64,000 nt of DNA from Pseudoflavonifractor phocaeensis (GCF_016901735.1 NZ_JACLZC010000008.1:1-64000); one strand, 5' to 3'; positions 1 to 9,026 are shown, numbered from the stretch's first letter. Made by a program: numbers and translations. The notes: generated by a model not told the origin, from the sequence alone.

Positions 1-973
<973 letters not shown>

Positions 974-1852
974 TCAGCGGGCGGCCTGGGCGCCGCCCAC
1001 GATCTCGGTGATCTCCTGGGTGATGGCGCTCTGCCGGGCGCGGTTATAGTCCAGGGAAAGGGTGCGCAGCATCTCTCTGGCGTTGTCCGAGGCGGCCTTC
1101 ATGGCGGTCATGCGGGCGTGCTGTTCGGAGCAGAAGGACTCCACCAGCGTGCCGAAGAGGACGCCCTTCAGATAGCCGGGGACCAGGTGGTCCATGACCT
1201 CCCCCACCGAGGGGACGTAGGTCACGCTGCCCTGATAGCTGCTGGGCTGCTCCTCCCAGGGGAAGATGTCCCGGCTCAGGGGGAGAAGCTGCAAAATGGT
1301 GGGCTGGAGGGTGATGGGGTTGACCATCTGGGTAAAGACCACATGGATCTCATCCAGTTTTTTGTCCAGAAAGAGCTGGATGAGAAATTCCGCGATGTCC
1401 CGGGCCCGGGGCATGGTGGGGTCCTGGGCGGTGTAGAGGAATTCGCCGTCCACCCGTATCCCCAGCTCCTGGAAGTGGCTGCGGCCCGCCTGGCCCACCA
1501 CGAAAAGGCTGGTGTTGGTCCGGCCGGCCATGTGCTCCTCGGCCAGCTTGAGGACGTTGTGGTTGTAAGCGCCGGCCATGCCCTTGTCGCCGGTGATGAC
1601 CACATAGCCGAGCTTCCGCTCCTCCGGGGGAATGGTCCGGCGGGGGTCGAAGAAGGGGTGGTGGATGTCGGGGGAATGGTGGAGGATATCGGCGATGGTG
1701 GTCTCGATCTTGTGGAAATAGGGCTCCACATCGTTGAGCTGCTTGCGGGCCTTGCGCAGGCTGGAGGAGGAGATCAGATACATGGCGTTGGTGATCTTTA
1801 AGGTCTGCTCCACGCTCTTGATGTGGGTGCGGATCTCTTTTATGCCTGCCAT
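974..1852 (-). CDS. atpG: F1 ATP synthase subunit gamma
   Basis: Central rotor shaft of F1. The protein has 292 residues, normal for the family. It carries the N-terminal coiled-coil helix ([20 protein letters not shown]), the central [13 protein letters not shown] segment, and the C-terminal helix ending [20 protein letters not shown] that threads the alpha3beta3 ring. The start overlaps the end of the delta-alpha fusion gene by 13 nt, so translation is probably coupled. Unlike the gene upstream it looks ordinary. Confidence 0.97.
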   Translation of the reverse strand: MAGIKEIRTHIKSVEQTLKITNAMYLISSSSLRKARKQLNDVEPYFHKIETTIADILHHSPDIHHPFFDPRRTIPPEERKLGYVVITGDKGMAGAYNHNVLKLAEEHMAGRTNTSLFVVGQAGRSHFQELGIRVDGEFLYTAQDPTMPRARDIAEFLIQLFLDKKLDEIHVVFTQMVNPITLQPTILQLLPLSRDIFPWEEQPSSYQGSVTYVPSVGEVMDHLVPGYLKGVLFGTLVESFCSEQHARMTAMKAASDNAREMLRTLSLDYNRARQSAITQEITEIVGGAQAAR

Positions 1853-3885
1853 GTGGCGCTCACCCGCTTTTTATACTCGTCCAGGCAGGCGCGGATGGTC
1901 TCCACCGCCATGCCGGACAGGTTGCCTGTGGATTGGATCTCCTCCATCACATCGCCGTGCTCGGCCTCCATGGCGTGGCACAGTCCGCCGGCGAAGGGCC
2001 GGATCTGCTCCAGGGGCACGTCGTCCAGAAGGCCGTTGGTGGCGGCATAGAGGAGCACCGCCTGGCGCGCCACGGTAAAGGGCTGGTAGAGGGGCTGCTT
2101 GAGCAGCTCCAAAAGCCGCTTGCCATGCCCCAGGGCCTGCTGGGTGGCTTTGTCCAGGTCGGAGGAGAACTGGGTAAACACCTCCAGCTCCCGGAAGCGG
2201 GCCAGGTCGATGCGCAGGGTGCCGGCGGTCTTTTTCACCGCCCGGGTCTGGGCGGAGCCGCCCACACGGGAAACGGAGAGGCCCACGTTGACGGCGGGCC
2301 GCTGGCCGGCGTTGAAGAGGTCGCTCTCCAGGTAGATCTGGCCGTCGGTGATGGAGATGACGTTGGTGGGGATGTAGGCCGACACGTCGCCGGCCTGGGT
2401 CTCGATGATGGGCAGAGCGGTCATGGAGCCGCCGCCGTATTCCCTGGTCAGGCGGCAGGCCCGCTCCAGCAGGCGGGAGTGGAGGTAAAAGACGTCGCCG
2501 GGGTAGGCCTCGCGGCCGGGAGAGCGCTTGAGGAGGAGGGAAATGGCCCGGTAGGCCACGGCGTGCTTGGAGAGGTCGTCGTAGACGATGAGCACGTCCC
2601 TGCCCTGGCTCATAAAGTATTCGCCCATAGCGGCGCCGGCGTAGGGGGCCACATACTGGAGGGGAGCCGGGTCGCTGGCGGTGGAGGAGACCACAATGGA
2701 GTAATCCATGGCGCCGTGCTTGACCAGGGTGTCCCGGATGCGGGCCACGGTGGAGGCCTTTTGGCCGATGGCCACATAGATGCAGATTACGTTCTGCCCC
2801 TTCTGATTGAGGATGGTGTCCAGCGCGATGGAGGTTTTGCCGGTCTGCCGGTCGCCGATGATAAGCTCACGCTGGCCCCGTCCGATGGGGACCATGGCGT
2901 CGATGGCCAGGATACCGGTCTGCAGAGGCTGGGTCACCGGTTCGCGGGTGACCACGCCGCTGGCCTCCCGCTCGATGGGGCGGCGCTCGGTATACTGGAT
3001 GGAGCCCAGGCCGTCGATGGGATGGCCCAGCGCGTCCACCACCCGGCCGATGAGCCCGTCGCCCACCGGCACGTCGGCGGGACGTCCGGTGCGTCTCACC
3101 ACGCTGCCCTCGCCCAGGCCGTCCTCGGCGCCCAGCAGCACCACGCCCACGTGATCCCGGGACAGGTCCATGACCATGCCCGAAACGCCGGTCTCAAATT
3201 CCACCAGCTCGCCGTACACCGCCCGGTCCAGACCGGATACGGTGGCGATACCGTCGCCCATTTCCAGGATGCGGCCCGTTTCGCTGGTTTCGGAGTGGCT
3301 GTCGAAGCCCAGGATCTGCTCTTTCAGCTCTTCCACCAGGTCGTCCACGCTGTCGCCGATGTGCTCGGGGCTCCGGTCCAGGCCCTGGGCCAGGCGTTCC
3401 AGCCGGCCCTTGACGCTGCGGTCATAGGTGACCCCGTCCACATCCAGAATAAAACCGCCCAGAATGGACGGATCAATTTGAATATCCAGCACCACCTTGT
3501 CCAGATGGCGCATTTTGCAAACCGCCTGGCGCACGTCGGCCAGCATTTGCTCGTCCGGCTCCCGGGCGCAGGTCATCACGCACACCGCGCCGCCCTGCGC
3601 GGCCAGGACCAGTTCCCGAATGGAGGCGCAGATCTTGGGGAACTGGGAGATCTTTCCCTCCTGGAGCAGGAGAATCAGGAAGGCCTGGAGGGGCTGGCGG
3701 CCTTCCAGAACGGGGGCGCTGCGGATCAGCTCCTCCTTTTGGGCCTGGGAGACGGCGGGGCTGGTGAGGGTCTGCCACAGTTCATGGTCGGCCAGCAGGG
3801 CGGAGCAGGCCTGCTCCACGCCCTGGGTCTCGCCCTCCGACAGGGAGAAGAGGGCGGCGGCATAGCGCTGAATTTCTTCCTTCAT
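1840..3885 (-). CDS. atpHA: F1 ATP synthase delta-alpha fusion protein
   Basis: One uninterrupted 681-residue frame encodes two F1 subunits that are normally separate. Residues 1 to about 178 match subunit delta (OSCP-like): an N-terminal helical bundle starting [19 protein letters not shown] and a C-terminal part with [21 protein letters not shown] short linker (about residues 170-180) leads into a nearly complete alpha subunit (about 180-681). This has the [18 protein letters not shown] beta-barrel, the P-loop GDRQTGKT at 344-351, and SVSRVGG, whose Arg is the family's arginine finger. No stop codon, ATG or plausible Shine-Dalgarno lies at the junction; the only candidate internal start is a GTG at codon 180 (3346-3348). 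The start overlaps atpF by 4 nt. Known F1 has three alpha and one delta, so a permanent fusion raises a stoichiometry problem. Confidence 0.93.
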   Translation of the reverse strand: MKEEIQRYAAALFSLSEGETQGVEQACSALLADHELWQTLTSPAVSQAQKEELIRSAPVLEGRQPLQAFLILLLQEGKISQFPKICASIRELVLAAQGGAVCVMTCAREPDEQMLADVRQAVCKMRHLDKVVLDIQIDPSILGGFILDVDGVTYDRSVKGRLERLAQGLDRSPEHIGDSVDDLVEELKEQILGFDSHSETSETGRILEMGDGIATVSGLDRAVYGELVEFETGVSGMVMDLSRDHVGVVLLGAEDGLGEGSVVRRTGRPADVPVGDGLIGRVVDALGHPIDGLGSIQYTERRPIEREASGVVTREPVTQPLQTGILAIDAMVPIGRGQRELIIGDRQTGKTSIALDTILNQKGQNVICIYVAIGQKASTVARIRDTLVKHGAMDYSIVVSSTASDPAPLQYVAPYAGAAMGEYFMSQGRDVLIVYDDLSKHAVAYRAISLLLKRSPGREAYPGDVFYLHSRLLERACRLTREYGGGSMTALPIIETQAGDVSAYIPTNVISITDGQIYLESDLFNAGQRPAVNVGLSVSRVGGSAQTRAVKKTAGTLRIDLARFRELEVFTQFSSDLDKATQQALGHGKRLLELLKQPLYQPFTVARQAVLLYAATNGLLDDVPLEQIRPFAGGLCHAMEAEHGDVMEEIQSTGNLSGMAVETIRACLDEYKKRVSATWQA

Positions 3886-4370
3886 ACCCCTTCACCTGCC
3901 TCTTTCAAAAAGTCCTGTACCACGGCCCGGTCGCTTTCGCTGTCCAGCCGCTGACGGGCCACCTGAGAGGCGGCCAGCAGGGCCAGCTGGGCCATTTCCT
4001 GCCGGGCGTCGCGGAGCATGGTCTCCCGCTCGGCGGCCAGCTTGTTCTGGGCGTCCCGCTGCACCTTGTGGGCGTCCTCCTGGGCGGCGGCCAACAGGGC
4101 CTCGTACTCCTTCTTGCCTTGGGCCTGGGCCTGGGCCAGAATACGGCCGGCCTCCTCATGGGCGTGGTCCAGCTTTTCCTGGCAGGACTGCTGGAGCCGC
4201 TTGGCCTGATCGTTGCTGGCCTTTGCCTCGTCCAGCTCCTGCTGGACCAGTCTGGCCCGCTCCTCCAGCACGGCGTTCACCCGGCCAAAGAGGAATTTAC
4301 GGAAGAAGAAAAACAGCACCAATAAATTGATGATGGTGAACACGATGGTGCTCAGATGGAATTCCAGCAT
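3882..4370 (-). CDS. atpF: F0 ATP synthase subunit b
   Basis: Peripheral stalk subunit that joins the membrane sector to F1 through delta. The protein has 162 residues, with one N-terminal membrane helix ([20 protein letters not shown]) followed by a long, charged, Ala/Gln/Glu-rich helix typical of the b-dimer coiled coil. Its stop codon overlaps the start of the delta-alpha fusion gene by 4 nt (ATGA), so the two are likely translationally coupled. Length and layout are normal for bacterial AtpF. Confidence 0.96.
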   Translation of the reverse strand: MLEFHLSTIVFTIINLLVLFFFFRKFLFGRVNAVLEERARLVQQELDEAKASNDQAKRLQQSCQEKLDHAHEEAGRILAQAQAQGKKEYEALLAAAQEDAHKVQRDAQNKLAAERETMLRDARQEMAQLALLAASQVARQRLDSESDRAVVQDFLKEAGEGV

Positions 4371-4385
4371 GAGGGACGCCCCCTT

Positions 4386-4604
4386 TTAACCGACGAAGAT
4401 GACCAGCAGCGCGGTGATAAAGCCGAAGATGGCGGTACCTTCCGCCAGGGCGCAGCCCAGCAGCAGCGCGCTGTTGATTTTGCCGGCGGCCTCCGGCTGA
4501 CGGGCGATGGCCTCGGTGGCCTTTCCGGTGGCGAAGCCGATGCCGACACCGGCGCCAAGACCGGTGAGAACTGCGATGCCAGCGGCGATGATTCCAATGT
4601 TCAT
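4386..4604 (-). CDS. atpE: F0 ATP synthase subunit c
   Basis: Proteolipid of the rotating c-ring. The protein has 72 residues forming two membrane helices joined by the conserved ARQPEA polar loop. The ion-binding carboxylate is Glu55 (ALAEGTAIF). By alignment to sodium-binding c subunits, Ile22 sits where they carry Gln, and Gly56 follows the Glu where they carry Ser/Thr. The sodium ligand set is therefore incomplete, which points to proton coupling; this is inference from established c-ring signatures. A GGAGG-like Shine-Dalgarno (AGGAGGAATTT) precedes the ATG. Confidence 0.97.
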   Translation of the reverse strand: MNIGIIAAGIAVLTGLGAGVGIGFATGKATEAIARQPEAAGKINSALLLGCALAEGTAIFGFITALLVIFVG

Positions 4605-4645
4605 AGTAAATTCCTCCTAGAAAATAGCACAATAAAGGAAAGGGA

Positions 4646-5341
4646 TCAGTCCTCGTCCCGGATACCCTCGCCGGTAAAGAGCGCGGTAAGAAAGACAAAG
4701 ACCACGGTCTGGATGAGACCGTCGAAGAGATCGAAATACAGGCTGAAAATGGCGGGCAGAATGACCGGGACCAGGTATTTGAGCATCTCCATAATAATGA
4801 AGGCGCCCAGGACGTTGCCGAACAGACGCATACACAGGGCCAGGGGCCGGATGACGATCTCCATCAGGTTGATGGGGAGCAGCAGGGGCATGGGCTTTGC
4901 GAACTGTTTCCAGCCGCCCAGAAAGCCCCGGTAGCGGAATTGCGCGCCGTAGATCACGCATAGGCTCATCAGAGCCAGGGCGGTGGTGACGCTCAGATCC
5001 TTGGTCGGCGGTGTGAGACCGAAGATACCGATGATGTTGGCGCAGGCGATGTAGACGGCCACCGTGCCCAGATAGGGCGCGAAGGGTTTCCAGTGGGGGC
5101 CGATGGAGTCGCGGGTAAAGTCGTTGAGAAAGCTGACCGCGTATTCCAGGGCGCATTGGAGCTTGCCTGGGTTGAGCACCTTCAGGTCGTGGGTGAGGAG
5201 CAGCACGGCCAGGATCAGCACCGCCATGATGATCCAGCTTACCACCACCGACTCATAGACCGGGATACCGCCGCATATGGGGATGGTAAAGGCCTGTTCC
5301 GTTCCCAATTCAGAGATTAGCATTTCTTTGAATTCTTCCAA
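4646..5341 (-). CDS. atpB: F0 ATP synthase subunit a
   Basis: Stator membrane subunit that forms the ion half-channels against the c-ring. It is about 231 residues long with five to six membrane helices. The conserved region PINLMEIVIRPLALCMRLFGN carries the essential Arg facing the c-ring. I chose the TTG at 5341 because a near-perfect GGGAGGTGA Shine-Dalgarno lies 7 nt upstream. The in-frame ATG at 5359 overlaps that Shine-Dalgarno and has none of its own. It is the first gene of the atp operon; no atpI is seen upstream. Confidence 0.93.
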   Translation of the reverse strand: MEEFKEMLISELGTEQAFTIPICGGIPVYESVVVSWIIMAVLILAVLLLTHDLKVLNPGKLQCALEYAVSFLNDFTRDSIGPHWKPFAPYLGTVAVYIACANIIGIFGLTPPTKDLSVTTALALMSLCVIYGAQFRYRGFLGGWKQFAKPMPLLLPINLMEIVIRPLALCMRLFGNVLGAFIIMEMLKYLVPVILPAIFSLYFDLFDGLIQTVVFVFLTALFTGEGIRDED

Positions 5342-5493
5342 ATTTACTTCACCTCCCATAAGCGGTTTTATCTTAACGCCCCGCCGCCGGTTTGAGAATC
5401 CTTTCGAAAGTAAAAAAAACGCCGCCGGCAAAACCTCGGCACATTCACGGGAGAAGCGGAGGAACGGGGAAAGGGGAATCAGAGATTTTTACA

Positions 5494-5520
5494 AAATTTC
5501 CGCAGGCGTGAAATTTCCGC
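5494..5520 (+). promoter_or_regulatory. 10-bp direct repeat upstream of a promoter (possible operator)
   Basis: AAATTTCCGC occurs at 5494-5503 and again at 5511-5520, 17 bp apart, ending directly against the -35 hexamer of the promoter at 5521-5550. Tandem sites next to a -35 element are typical of activator binding. The DcuR-like regulator encoded downstream is a natural candidate, but this is inference. Confidence 0.4.
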
Positions 5521-5550
5521 TTACGAAGGGGGGAGGGAGCCTGCTATAAT
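5521..5550 (+). promoter_or_regulatory. Sigma-A-type promoter for the DUF2798 gene
   Basis: TTACGA, an 18-bp spacer and TATAAT, with an extended -10 TGC just before the -10 box. It lies 31 bp upstream of the ATG at 5581 and is followed by an AAAAGGAGG Shine-Dalgarno. Confidence 0.6.
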
Positions 5551-5580
5551 GACACGCGAATAAGAAAAGGAGGTTGCAAT

Positions 5581-6075
5581 ATGCCGACCAATCAGCGGGA
5601 AAGTTTGATTTATACCGTTATGATGTGTTTTTGTATGGTGCTTTGGATGAGTATTTACAACGTGTCCATCCAGATGGGCGGACTGTCGCTGGTCAGCGTA
5701 GAGGAGGGGTGGCTGGGCTTCCCCATCGCCTATGTATTCGCCATGTGCTGCGACTGGTTCGTGGTGTCCAAGCTGGCCAAGGGGGTGGCCTTCCGGTTCC
5801 TGGTGAAGCCGGAGAGCCCGGCGCTCCATAAGATTCTGGCCATTTCCTCCTGCATGGTGGTGGGCATGGTGGTCATCATGTCCCTCTACGGCGCGGCGGA
5901 GGGCTGCGTCCACACCGGCGCGTGGGACGGTCTGCTGATGCAGTGGCTGGTCAACATTCCCCGGAATTTCATTATGGCCCTGCCCTTTCAGCTGATCGTG
6001 GCCGGTCCGCTGGTCCGGTTCCTCTTCCGGAAGGCGTTCCCCGTGGGTACGGTTCTTCCACAGCCCGCCGTTTGA
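5581..6075 (+). CDS. DUF2798 family membrane protein
   Basis: A 164-residue integral membrane protein with four predicted helices arranged as two related halves. The second half ends in WLVNIPRNFIMALPFQLI, which resembles the conserved W..N......P....V.P..R pattern of DUF2798. The family has no established biochemical function; members often sit beside transport or sensory genes. The Shine-Dalgarno is strong (AAGGAGG, 7 nt from the ATG). The gene is read toward a DcuS/DcuR-like two-component system, but that system has its own promoter overlapping this stop codon. A role in the same response is possible but unproven. Confidence 0.8.
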   Translation: MPTNQRESLIYTVMMCFCMVLWMSIYNVSIQMGGLSLVSVEEGWLGFPIAYVFAMCCDWFVVSKLAKGVAFRFLVKPESPALHKILAISSCMVVGMVVIMSLYGAAEGCVHTGAWDGLLMQWLVNIPRNFIMALPFQLIVAGPLVRFLFRKAFPVGTVLPQPAV

Positions 6076-6101
6076 CAAAGGCCCCTCCTTTCTCCTATAC
6101 T
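6072..6101 (+). promoter_or_regulatory. Promoter of the sensor kinase-response regulator pair
   Basis: A consensus TTGACA at 6072-6077, an 18-bp spacer and TATACT at 6096-6101. The -35 box overlaps the stop codon of the preceding DUF2798 gene. The kinase ATG follows at 6144 with a GGAGG Shine-Dalgarno. Confidence 0.7.
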
Positions 6102-6143
6102 TATACTTGCTTTAGGTATCCGTGGGAAAAGGAGGGATTTTTT

Positions 6144-7748
6144 ATGGAAGAACGCACCTCCATCCGTCACCAGATGGTGGGTCTGAGTATGCGGGTGGTA
6201 CTGGTGGCCATTCTGCTCTCCACGGGGGCGACGCTGGGCCTCACCCTGATGGAGGAATACCGGCATATGGAGGAGAATCTGACGGATCTCTCCATGCTTC
6301 TGAGCCGGACGCCGGTGGTGCGGGGCGCGATGCGCTCCGAGGAGCAGGGGGCTTTGCTCAACGCCCTGCTGGTGGAGATGGTGGAGGATGTGGAGTCGGT
6401 GGACCTGGTGGCGGCGGCGGATGCCGGCGGGACGGTGCGCTATGCGCCCGACGCCGCGCTGGTGGGCGCGCAGCTCCCGGAAGAGGCCGTCTCCGTTCTC
6501 CGGGAGGGAGAAGAGGTGTGCATCCGCTCCGGCGGACTGGTGGCGGATACCGAGCGGGGGGCGTATGCCGCCGTGCGGGAGGAGGATGGCACGCTGATTG
6601 GGGTGGTATTTGCCGGTATGTACCGCCGGAGTGTGGCGCAGCTGGTGGTGCGCACGGTGCTGCAATTTCTGTGCGTGGCGGCGGCGGCGGCGGTGGTGGC
6701 CGGCGGCCTGGCGGTACAGCGGTCCAAACGGATCAAAAAGGCCCTGCTGGGCCATGAGCCGGATGCCTTTGCCCGGCTGTTTCTCCAGCGGCAGGACATT
6801 CTGGAGGCGCTGGAGGAGGGGATTCTGGCCATCGACCGGGACAGCCGGGTGATCTACCTCAACGCCGCCGCCGCCCGGATGCTGTCCATCGGCCGGGAAC
6901 AGGCGGTGGGAAAGCTGCTGCGGGAGGTCTATCCCTGCTCCACCATGGACCGCATTTTGCAGACTGGCCGGCCGGAATATAATGTGAGCCTGGAATCCCT
7001 GAAGCATGTACGCGTCCTTTCGGACCGGGTGCCCATCCGGGAGGGAAAGGAGATCGCGGGCGCGGTGGGGATTTTCCGCAACCGGACCGAGGTGACCCGC
7101 CTGGCGGAGGATCTGACGGGGGTGCGCCACATGGTGGACGCCCTGCGGGCCTATACCCACGAATTTATGAACAAGCTCCATGTGATTCTGGGACTGCTCC
7201 AGCTGGGGGAGACTCAAAAAGCCCAGCAGTACATTATGGATACCACCCGCATCCAGCAGGAGGCGGTGGGCCGGATCACCCGCTGCATCCGGGACCCGTC
7301 GGTGGCGGCGCTGCTGGTGGGCAAGGCCAGCCACTGCGCCGAGCTGGGCATCCGGTTTACCCTGGACGGAGGGAGCAGCCTGACGGCCGGAGGAAGCCTG
7401 CCGCCGGAGGCCTGTATCACCCTGCTGGGCAACCTGATCGAAAACGCGGCGGACTGTCTCAACCAGTCGCCCCGGGAGGAAAAGGAGATCACCGTGGCCA
7501 TTTTGGAGGAGGACGACAGCCTGCTGGTGTGCGTGGAGGACAACGGACCCGGCATCGCGCCCGACTTGAAAAGCCAGATGTTCCAGCCGGGGGTCTCCAC
7601 CAAGGGCAAGGACCGGGGGACCGGTCTGGCGCTGGTCCGGGAGGTGGTGGAGGCCTACCGCGGCCAAATCCGCGTGGAGTCGGAGCCGGGCATGGGGACC
7701 AGCTTTTTTGTCACCTTCCGCAGGAAGGCGGAGAAGGAGGAGGGTTGA
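6144..7748 (+). CDS. DcuS/CitA-like sensor histidine kinase
   Basis: A 534-residue membrane sensor kinase. The architecture is a first membrane helix (about 17-37), an extracytoplasmic sensor domain of about 150 residues, a second helix (VLQFLCVAAAAAVVAGGLAV), a cytoplasmic PAS domain (about 225-335) and a DcuS-type kinase core. The phospho-acceptor is His339 in YTHEFMNKLHVILGLLQLG; the N box is NLIENAADCL near 430, and a DNGPGI box follows. DcuS/CitA relatives sense C4-dicarboxylates, citrate or similar acids; the ligand here is unknown. I chose the ATG at 6144 for its AAAGGAGGG Shine-Dalgarno. The regulator gene follows directly. Confidence 0.92.
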   Translation: MEERTSIRHQMVGLSMRVVLVAILLSTGATLGLTLMEEYRHMEENLTDLSMLLSRTPVVRGAMRSEEQGALLNALLVEMVEDVESVDLVAAADAGGTVRYAPDAALVGAQLPEEAVSVLREGEEVCIRSGGLVADTERGAYAAVREEDGTLIGVVFAGMYRRSVAQLVVRTVLQFLCVAAAAAVVAGGLAVQRSKRIKKALLGHEPDAFARLFLQRQDILEALEEGILAIDRDSRVIYLNAAAARMLSIGREQAVGKLLREVYPCSTMDRILQTGRPEYNVSLESLKHVRVLSDRVPIREGKEIAGAVGIFRNRTEVTRLAEDLTGVRHMVDALRAYTHEFMNKLHVILGLLQLGETQKAQQYIMDTTRIQQEAVGRITRCIRDPSVAALLVGKASHCAELGIRFTLDGGSSLTAGGSLPPEACITLLGNLIENAADCLNQSPREEKEITVAILEEDDSLLVCVEDNGPGIAPDLKSQMFQPGVSTKGKDRGTGLALVREVVEAYRGQIRVESEPGMGTSFFVTFRRKAEKEEG

Positions 7749-8429
7749 ATGCAGTATCGTACCATCATTGTGGAGGACGACCCCATGGTGGCGCAGCTCA
7801 ACCGGGTTTATGTGGAAAAAGATCCCCGGTTTCAGGTGGTGGATCGCTTTGGGGACGGGCGGTCTGCCCTTTACTGGCTGGAGAACCACCAGGCGGACCT
7901 GGCGCTGCTGGACGTATACATGCCCCGCTTTTCCGGGCTGGAGCTGCTGCGGGAGCTGCGCGGCCGGGCCATCCCCATCGAGGTCATCATGATTACCGCC
8001 GCCAGCGATACGGGGACGGTGGACGCGCTGCTCCATCTGGGGGTGAATGATTATCTGGTCAAGCCCTTCACGCTGGAGCGGTTCCAGCAGGCGCTGGACA
8101 AATTCTGCGCCCACAGGGAGGCCATGGCGGCGGCAGGCGGGTCGATGAGTCAGTCGGAAGTGGACCGGCTGCTGTCCAATCCCCAGACCGCCGGGGTACT
8201 GCCCAAGGGCTATCTGAAAAGGACCCTGGAGCTGGTGCGGGCCTGCCTGCGGGAAGCGGAGACCAGCTTAAGCAGCGAGGCCGTGGCCGCTCGGACGGGG
8301 CTGTCGGCCGTCACGGCGCGGCGCTATGTCAATTATCTGACCGAATGCGGCGAGGTGGTCAGCACGGTGGATTACGACACCGGCGGCCGGCCCAGCCGGC
8401 TCTATTCTCTGCCCAAAGGAGACACATGA
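7749..8429 (+). CDS. DcuR/CitB-like response regulator
   Basis: Cytoplasmic partner of the upstream kinase; its ATG directly follows the kinase stop codon. The 226-residue protein has an N-terminal receiver with acidic residues ED10/D11, phospho-acceptor Asp55 (LALLDVYMP) and the conserved Lys in YLVKPF. It is followed by a C-terminal winged-helix region (SSEAVAARTGLSAVTARRYV) of the DcuR/CitB class. The likely targets are the DUF2798 gene and unlinked transport genes; this is inference. There is no transporter for a dicarboxylate nearby. Confidence 0.92.
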   Translation: MQYRTIIVEDDPMVAQLNRVYVEKDPRFQVVDRFGDGRSALYWLENHQADLALLDVYMPRFSGLELLRELRGRAIPIEVIMITAASDTGTVDALLHLGVNDYLVKPFTLERFQQALDKFCAHREAMAAAGGSMSQSEVDRLLSNPQTAGVLPKGYLKRTLELVRACLREAETSLSSEAVAARTGLSAVTARRYVNYLTECGEVVSTVDYDTGGRPSRLYSLPKGDT

Positions 8430-8461
8430 TCCCCGGTTCCGGCATATACTGTGGAGAGGTG

Positions 8462-8761
8462 ATGCGTGTGGAGATCTCTGAGGGGACCCGCAAAGCGGCC
8501 ACCGAGCGGCTGGTGCTGTGCGCGGCGGCGGCGGGGGTGCTCTGGTACGGCGGCCGGCGGCTGTGCGCGGCGGCCATGCCGCAGGTCTGGGAACGGTACG
8601 GCACCTTTGTGGAGGAAAACCGGCTGAGCGGCGTCGCCCTCACGGCGGGGGTGTTGTTCTTGGCCTCTCTGGCGGTCGTTCCCCTGCCGAAGGAGCTGCC
8701 CGGACCGGAGGAGGGGGCGTGCCAAACGTGGCCCGAGGAAGACAAGGTATGTTCCCCCTAG
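8462..8761 (+). CDS. Small membrane protein of unknown function
   Basis: A 99-residue frame starting MRVEISEGTRKAATERLVL, with two hydrophobic segments (about residues 17-35 and 58-73) and an acidic C-terminus. I do not recognise a family. It follows the response regulator by about 30 bp and has a plausible GGAGAGGTG Shine-Dalgarno, which argues that it is translated. Its TAG stop coincides with the first base of a palindromic repeat (8759-8777), so the last residues may have been altered by repeat insertion. It could also be a spurious frame. Confidence 0.45.
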   Translation: MRVEISEGTRKAATERLVLCAAAAGVLWYGGRRLCAAAMPQVWERYGTFVEENRLSGVALTAGVLFLASLAVVPLPKELPGPEEGACQTWPEEDKVCSP

Positions 8762-8777
8762 GGGCGGCACCGCCCGC
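8759..8777. repeat. Palindromic repeat, copy 1 (TAGGGGCGG type)
   Basis: TAGGGGCGGCACCGCCCGC is an imperfect palindrome, the first of three related elements within 160 bp. All contain GTAGGG or TAGGG followed by a CGCC-type stem. Confidence 0.55.
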
Positions 8778-8805
8778 GGCGAGGGAATGGTATCCTTTTC
8801 TACCT

Positions 8806-8833
8806 CGTAGGGGCGACCCTTGTGGTCGCCCGC
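8806..8833. repeat. Palindromic repeat, copy 2
   Basis: CGTAGGGGCGACC is followed by a 5-nt loop and GGTCGCCCGC. It belongs to the same family as the elements at 8759 and 8891 but has a different stem, consistent with compensatory drift among small intergenic repeats. Confidence 0.6.
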
Positions 8834-8890
8834 TTCCATGCAGGCACGTTGACGTTTCCTGCACTGCGGTTCACTTCTTCGACAGATTGA

Positions 8891-8915
8891 GGACGCCATA
8901 TACGGCGTCCCTACG
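8891..8915. repeat. Palindromic repeat, copy 3 (inverted orientation)
   Basis: GGACGCCATATACGGCGTCC followed by CTACG. Read on the minus strand it begins CGTAGGGACGCC, so it is the same type of element in the opposite orientation. Confidence 0.6.
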
Positions 8916-8941
8916 CTCTGTATCCGGCGAAGAAAGAAGAA

Positions 8942-8966
8942 GCCCCTGGACCGTTGGTCCAGGGGC
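8942..8966 (-). terminator. Hairpin terminator downstream of the ROK kinase gene
   Basis: GCCCCTGGACC and GGTCCAGGGGC form a perfect 11-bp stem with a GTT loop. On the minus strand the stem is followed by the T/C-rich TTCTTCTTTCTTC, as expected for a terminator of the 9024-9980 gene. Confidence 0.6.
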
Positions 8967-8967
8967 A

Positions 8968-9026
8968 AAAGCTTTCTTTGCCTCCTTTCTTTCTCGAAAG
9001 AAAGGAGGGCGAAAGAAAGGAGGTTA
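8968..9026 (-). repeat. 59-bp hairpin module ending on a stop codon, copy A
   Basis: The module contains a 13-bp inverted repeat of CCTCCTTTCTTTC, followed by a third GAAAGAAAGGAGG-type unit. Its last three bases are the TAA stop (minus strand) of the ROK kinase gene. It matches copy B at 16129-16187 at 55 of 59 positions; two of the four differences form a compensating C-G to A-T change in the stem. Confidence 0.75.

Noticed and set aside
1933-3954. 673-residue open frame on the plus strand opposite the delta-alpha gene
   Set aside because: It is the antisense shadow of atpHA in GC-rich DNA. It shows no protein-family signature or Shine-Dalgarno, and its amino acid mix (His, Gly, Ala-rich) is typical of antisense frames.
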